The notes under the pieces were generated by a model. That model was not told the DNA's origin. It was given only the letters and a program-made list of their open reading frames with translations, and did not search any database. Position numbers and translations under genes: made by a program. A stretch of DNA of 25,214 nucleotides from positions 1 to 25,214 of IMG/VR virus record IMGVR_UViG_3300047375_000026; one strand, given 5' to 3'. Origin of the DNA: a virus. This document shows positions 23,173 through 25,214 of the stretch, piece by piece (within the stretch, counting starts at the first letter, position 1; each line of letters begins with the position of its first letter).

Positions 23173-23573
23173 AACAATCTTTCCTCATGGTATTTAATTA
23201 AATCATTAAACTCTTTTAACATATCCCTGTAATCAGCAGTGTACAACTTCTTAATTTTTCTCTTGTCTTGGTGCATCTGCCTAACAAAGTCTTCTCCGTA
23301 CATATCAATCATCCATAGTGTGTACTGTCCTTCAGCACTACCCTTGGACATGCCAAAGGCATTACAGCCCTTGCACTGGGGGTGGACATTCTCAACCTCT
23401 AATGCCCAGTACGAACTACTACCCTTGGCTATGTAGTGACCACCATCACATTCCTTCCAGTGCATCCTCTTATCACAAGATACACATTGAACCATTCCAT
23501 ATTCATCTGCCGCTGAAATCCTTGCTAACTTTTGGATTGCAGTCAAACACTTAGAACGTAATGTTACAGCCAT
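23169..23573 (-). CDS. ninG: NinG-type recombination protein
   Basis: The product belongs to the lambda NinG (Rap) family, structure-specific endonucleases acting on branched recombination intermediates. I chose the start at 23573 because GAGG lies 6 bases upstream, giving 134 residues (MAVTLRSKCLTAIQKL); upstream in-frame ATGs at 23612 and 23585 lack this. Zinc-binding and HNH-like residues are all present: Cys30 and Cys33, then CDGGHYI with Cys42, Asp43 and His46, then ENVHPQCKGCNAFG with Cys67, Cys70 and Asn71. The C-terminus is basic and helical. It is translationally coupled to the next small gene and lies near a NinB-like gene, which suggests a recombination module. Confidence 0.88.
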   Translation of the reverse strand: MAVTLRSKCLTAIQKLARISAADEYGMVQCVSCDKRMHWKECDGGHYIAKGSSSYWALEVENVHPQCKGCNAFGMSKGSAEGQYTLWMIDMYGEDFVRQMHQDKRKIKKLYTADYRDMLKEFNDLIKYHEERLL

Positions 23574-23589
23574 AAATAACCTCATTTTA

Positions 23590-23607
23590 CCATACCCTGT
23601 GGGGTAG
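23590..23607 (-). other. inverted repeat upstream of ninG
   Basis: TACCC and GGGTA flank a TGTG spacer in the region just upstream of the ninG ribosome binding site (about 23593-23606). It is short and could be an operator or chance; nothing else supports a role. Confidence 0.25.
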
Positions 23608-23687
23608 ATCATATTTTTACCTAAACGCGCTTAGAAAGCTCTACAAGCCCTTTAAGCGCCCTTCCAGAACCCTTCACGGAGTATACC

Positions 23688-23810
23688 CTAGTGTTTCTTT
23701 TTCTTTTTCCTTTCTTCCCATTCTTTTTGTTCATCACTAATCATATCCCACCAACCTTTTGCACACATTCCGATTAGTATAAGCCATGCAATTCCTAATA
23801 AAATATCCAT
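23688..23810 (-). CDS. 40-aa single-span membrane protein
   Basis: This frame encodes MDILLGIAWLILIGMCAKGW followed by WDMISDEQKEWEERKKKKKH. Residues 2-20 form one membrane segment and the tail is strongly charged and basic, giving a typical bitopic microprotein with the C-terminus probably cytoplasmic. A strong AGGAGATAAC ribosome binding site precedes the ATG, the best argument that it is real. It lies between the NinB-like gene, whose stop is 9 bases upstream, and ninG. I recognise no family. Possible roles are membrane anchoring of a phage process or interference with a host membrane protein; both are guesses. Confidence 0.7.
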   Translation of the reverse strand: MDILLGIAWLILIGMCAKGWWDMISDEQKEWEERKKKKKH

Positions 23811-23818
23811 GTTATCTC

Positions 23819-24250
23819 CTATTTAGTAATATCTTCAGTCATGTCTTTTGAAGGGAATGGTATGTGTATACCAGTTCGCTCCACTAAACCCCGATTGATA
23901 GCGTCATATACTTTAGCTACTTTGTCAGAGTGTATCTCGGTAGTAGATTCTATGCCGTACATGGTGTTTTGAATCTGCTTCCAAAATAATTTAAATGATT
24001 TTTGAGTCCACGGTATTTCAATGTCACCTTTCATAAACTTGGCGTTCATCTGGTGGTATATACCTGCATCGTTTAGACGTCTAGCCGCCTCTTTAAAGTA
24101 CACTTCCAGTGCCGCCTGTTGCTTTGGTGATCGTGGTTTACCAAGTTTGTAATTAAACGTAACGTATTTCTTTTCCTCATACAGTTCAGTTGCAAACTTT
24201 AGGTAGTCTTCCAAGGACTTGTCGTTTTTGACTGTATAACCTTCAGGCAT
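23819..24250 (-). CDS. NinB-like recombination protein
   Basis: I start this gene at 24250, where TAATG joins it to the preceding stop and AAGGA lies about 7 bases upstream; the frame is open to 24271 but has no better site there. The 143-residue length is close to lambda NinB (Orf), a single-strand DNA-binding recombination mediator. The pattern KPRSPKQQAALEVYFKEAAR at about 38-57 parallels the NinB RSLDQN region, and GIESTTEIHSDKVAKVYDAI then ERTGIHIPFPS follows as in phage proteins I remember next to replication genes. Direct similarity to lambda NinB is weak, so the function is inferred from the pattern, the size and nearby ninG. Confidence 0.6.
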   Translation of the reverse strand: MPEGYTVKNDKSLEDYLKFATELYEEKKYVTFNYKLGKPRSPKQQAALEVYFKEAARRLNDAGIYHQMNAKFMKGDIEIPWTQKSFKLFWKQIQNTMYGIESTTEIHSDKVAKVYDAINRGLVERTGIHIPFPSKDMTEDITK

Positions 24251-24744
24251 TAGAGTTTCCTTCTTAACCATTTTGCACTTATGAATTCAGCGTGGCTTTC
24301 AAAGACGCTACTCGCTAACTGTGGTTGAAAGTGGCTTTTATTTACAGCTTTAGATATTGGTCTTACATGGTGATTACTAAACGTAGTAGCCTTACCTATC
24401 CTTTTGCTTAACGCATTTGGTTTAAGACCAGTAATCTCAGCTAATTTTTTAATAGTGTATTTTTCTCCTACTTTAAAACGAGCATCATCTCCTACGAAAG
24501 TCATCAATTTTTGTTGATGTTGATTGCCATTAAACTGTGTTTGAACGCGCTTAATTTTCTTAAAGTTATTGTCTCTCGCAGTTGCCTTGTATCTCAGCCG
24601 TTCGCATACAAATGTTTTAGATACGCCAAATGCTTTAGCCAACTCGTCCCTGCTGTAAAATGTACCTGATGTTAGCTTAGGATTTTTACCCTTATACTCA
24701 ATTAAAATTGTTCTGCTATCGTGTTTCATAATTAATTCGCCCAT
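24250..24744 (-). CDS. protein with two similar HTH-like segments
   Basis: The 164-residue basic protein contains two similar segments: GTFYSRDELAKAFGVSKTFV (about 27-46, then CERLR) and GEKYTIKKLAEITGLKPNAL (about 93-112, then SKRIG). Each reads as a turn followed by a helix-turn-helix of the kind that selects DNA sites, so the protein is probably a DNA-binding regulator or replication accessory with an internal duplication. Between them is a Gln-rich linker. The C-terminus ends SAKWLRRKL. The start is uncertain: ATG at 24744 overlaps the upstream gene by 13 bases, whereas ATG at 24729 lies just after its stop; neither has a strong ribosome binding site. Confidence 0.7.
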   Translation of the reverse strand: MGELIMKHDSRTILIEYKGKNPKLTSGTFYSRDELAKAFGVSKTFVCERLRYKATARDNNFKKIKRVQTQFNGNQHQQKLMTFVGDDARFKVGEKYTIKKLAEITGLKPNALSKRIGKATTFSNHHVRPISKAVNKSHFQPQLASSVFESHAEFISAKWLRRKL

Positions 24745-25214
24745 GATGTGTCTGTTAGTGCATCTTCAATAGATCGATCTTTTATTGTCCCTTCTTTTCG
24801 AGGCTTAGATCGCTGTTTACGGTTAGTTTCCCACGTTCTCACGCAAGCCTTCCAGTCTTTCATTTTGTTCTTACCTACCATCCATCCCTTTGCTTGATAG
24901 AAATCAATAAAGGTTTGTGGATCAACTGAATTGTTCCTTTGATCACAATAATCATTAACTTCATCAACACTGGGAGGAGTGAAACGAGTCCCCTTATTAG
25001 TTGTATTATTAAATGTATTATTAATTGTCTTATTATCCTCCATTATTTTATGGGGAGGGTCCCCATCATTTTGTGGGGAGGGTATACATTTTTTAATGGG
25101 GAGGGTATCCATTATTTTATCCATACCCCCCTCGTTAATTCTTATGTATCTTTTAAGGACTTGCTTAGTACCTTCTTTGTATTCAAGTTGTACTGTAATG
25201 TATCCTTTTGTCTT
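24732..25214 (-). CDS. replication initiation-type protein, C-terminal part (N-terminus beyond the window)
   Basis: The frame is open from the right edge with no stop, so the gene is cut; an internal ATG at 25124 is not its start. The first visible part (KGYITVQLEYKEGTKQVLKR then YIRINEGGMDKI) looks like the wing and end of a winged-helix DNA-binding domain. Then comes a Pro-rich and Asn/Thr-rich linker, then a C-terminal domain, FTPPSVDEVNDYCDQRNNSV through FYQAKGWMVGKNKMKDWKAC and VRTWE, a pattern common at the end of phage HTH replication proteins. By analogy with lambda O it would bind the origin and load helicase. The linker DNA holds iteron-like and AT-rich repeats. Confidence 0.8.
   Translation of the reverse strand, partial: KTKGYITVQLEYKEGTKQVLKRYIRINEGGMDKIMDTLPIKKCIPSPQNDGDPPHKIMEDNKTINNTFNNTTNKGTRFTPPSVDEVNDYCDQRNNSVDPQTFIDFYQAKGWMVGKNKMKDWKACVRTWETNRKQRSKPRKEGTIKDRSIEDALTDTSWAN
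24991..25038. repeat. four 12-bp AT-rich repeats, candidate DNA unwinding element
   Basis: Units begin at 24991, 25003, 25015 and 25027. All share TTATTA at positions 4-9, and the two central units are identical over their first ten bases, GTATTATTAA. They encode the Asn/Thr-rich linker of the replication protein. They adjoin the 23-bp repeats, as an unwinding region adjoins iterons in lambda-type origins. Confidence 0.6.
25051..25119. repeat. three 23-bp direct repeats, candidate replication-initiator iterons
   Basis: Units start at 25051, 25074 and 25097. Each begins with the exact core TGGGGAGGGT and continues with a diverged AT-rich half. An additional half-unit, TCCATTATTTTA, at 25039-25050 matches the end of unit three. 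Because 23 is not a multiple of three, each core is read in a different codon frame (Thr-Leu-Pro, Pro-Ser-Pro, Pro-Pro-His), so the repetition is at DNA level. GGGTAT at 25103-25108 also pairs with ATACCC at 25123-25128. Confidence 0.7.

Noticed and set aside
23621-23677. 18-codon GTG-initiated frame on the - strand (VKGSGRALKGLVELSKRV)
   Set aside because: It is very short, starts with GTG and lacks a ribosome binding site. It may be a leader peptide, but nothing confirms it.

Overview
This window is part of a double-stranded DNA tailed bacteriophage genome with podovirus (short-tailed) architecture. The evidence is a packaging, head and tail gene order typical of T7-like virions: large terminase, T7 gp8-type portal, Bbp19-like protein, scaffold, capsid, tail tube A, tail nozzle B, three internal virion proteins, and a fibre with a T7-type N-terminus and an S74 chaperone C-terminus. 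No T7-type RNA polymerase, integrase or tRNA is visible here. The moderate-to-low GC and the small-protein repertoire resemble uncultured marine podoviruses. The host cannot be named from this sequence.

Layout. Positions 1-600 hold three small unassigned genes. Positions 607-5258 carry packaging and head assembly on the + strand, including a small, AT-rich, possibly acquired gene (2054-2392) with a candidate His/Cys active site between terminase and portal. The capsid gene (5410-6237) looks like its own transcription unit: a promoter-like sequence upstream, a leader able to form two mutually exclusive hairpins, and a G6/C6 terminator downstream. Positions 6300-15869 carry the tail tube, a nozzle with a large insertion, a cupin-like protein and the internal virion proteins. 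Positions 15911-20893 are one 1660-residue fibre with internal repeats and a self-cleaving chaperone. Positions 20893-22242 are a lysis cassette of two or three small membrane proteins and an M15 peptidase endolysin.

From about 22.23 kb to the right edge the genes lie on the - strand and converge on the endolysin. Three short, highly basic proteins come first. They are separated by a UUCG-loop terminator and a possible leaderless promoter from a recombination/replication block: a small acidic protein, NinG, a 40-residue membrane protein, a NinB-like protein, a protein with two similar helix-turn-helix-like segments, and the C-terminal part of a replication-initiation-type protein that runs off the window.

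The most notable signal is inside that last gene. Three 23-bp direct repeats share an exact 10-bp core, and they are read in three different frames, so selection appears to act on the DNA. They are separated by only 12 bp from four 12-bp AT-rich repeats. This matches the layout of a lambda-O-type iteron origin of replication embedded in its own initiator gene.
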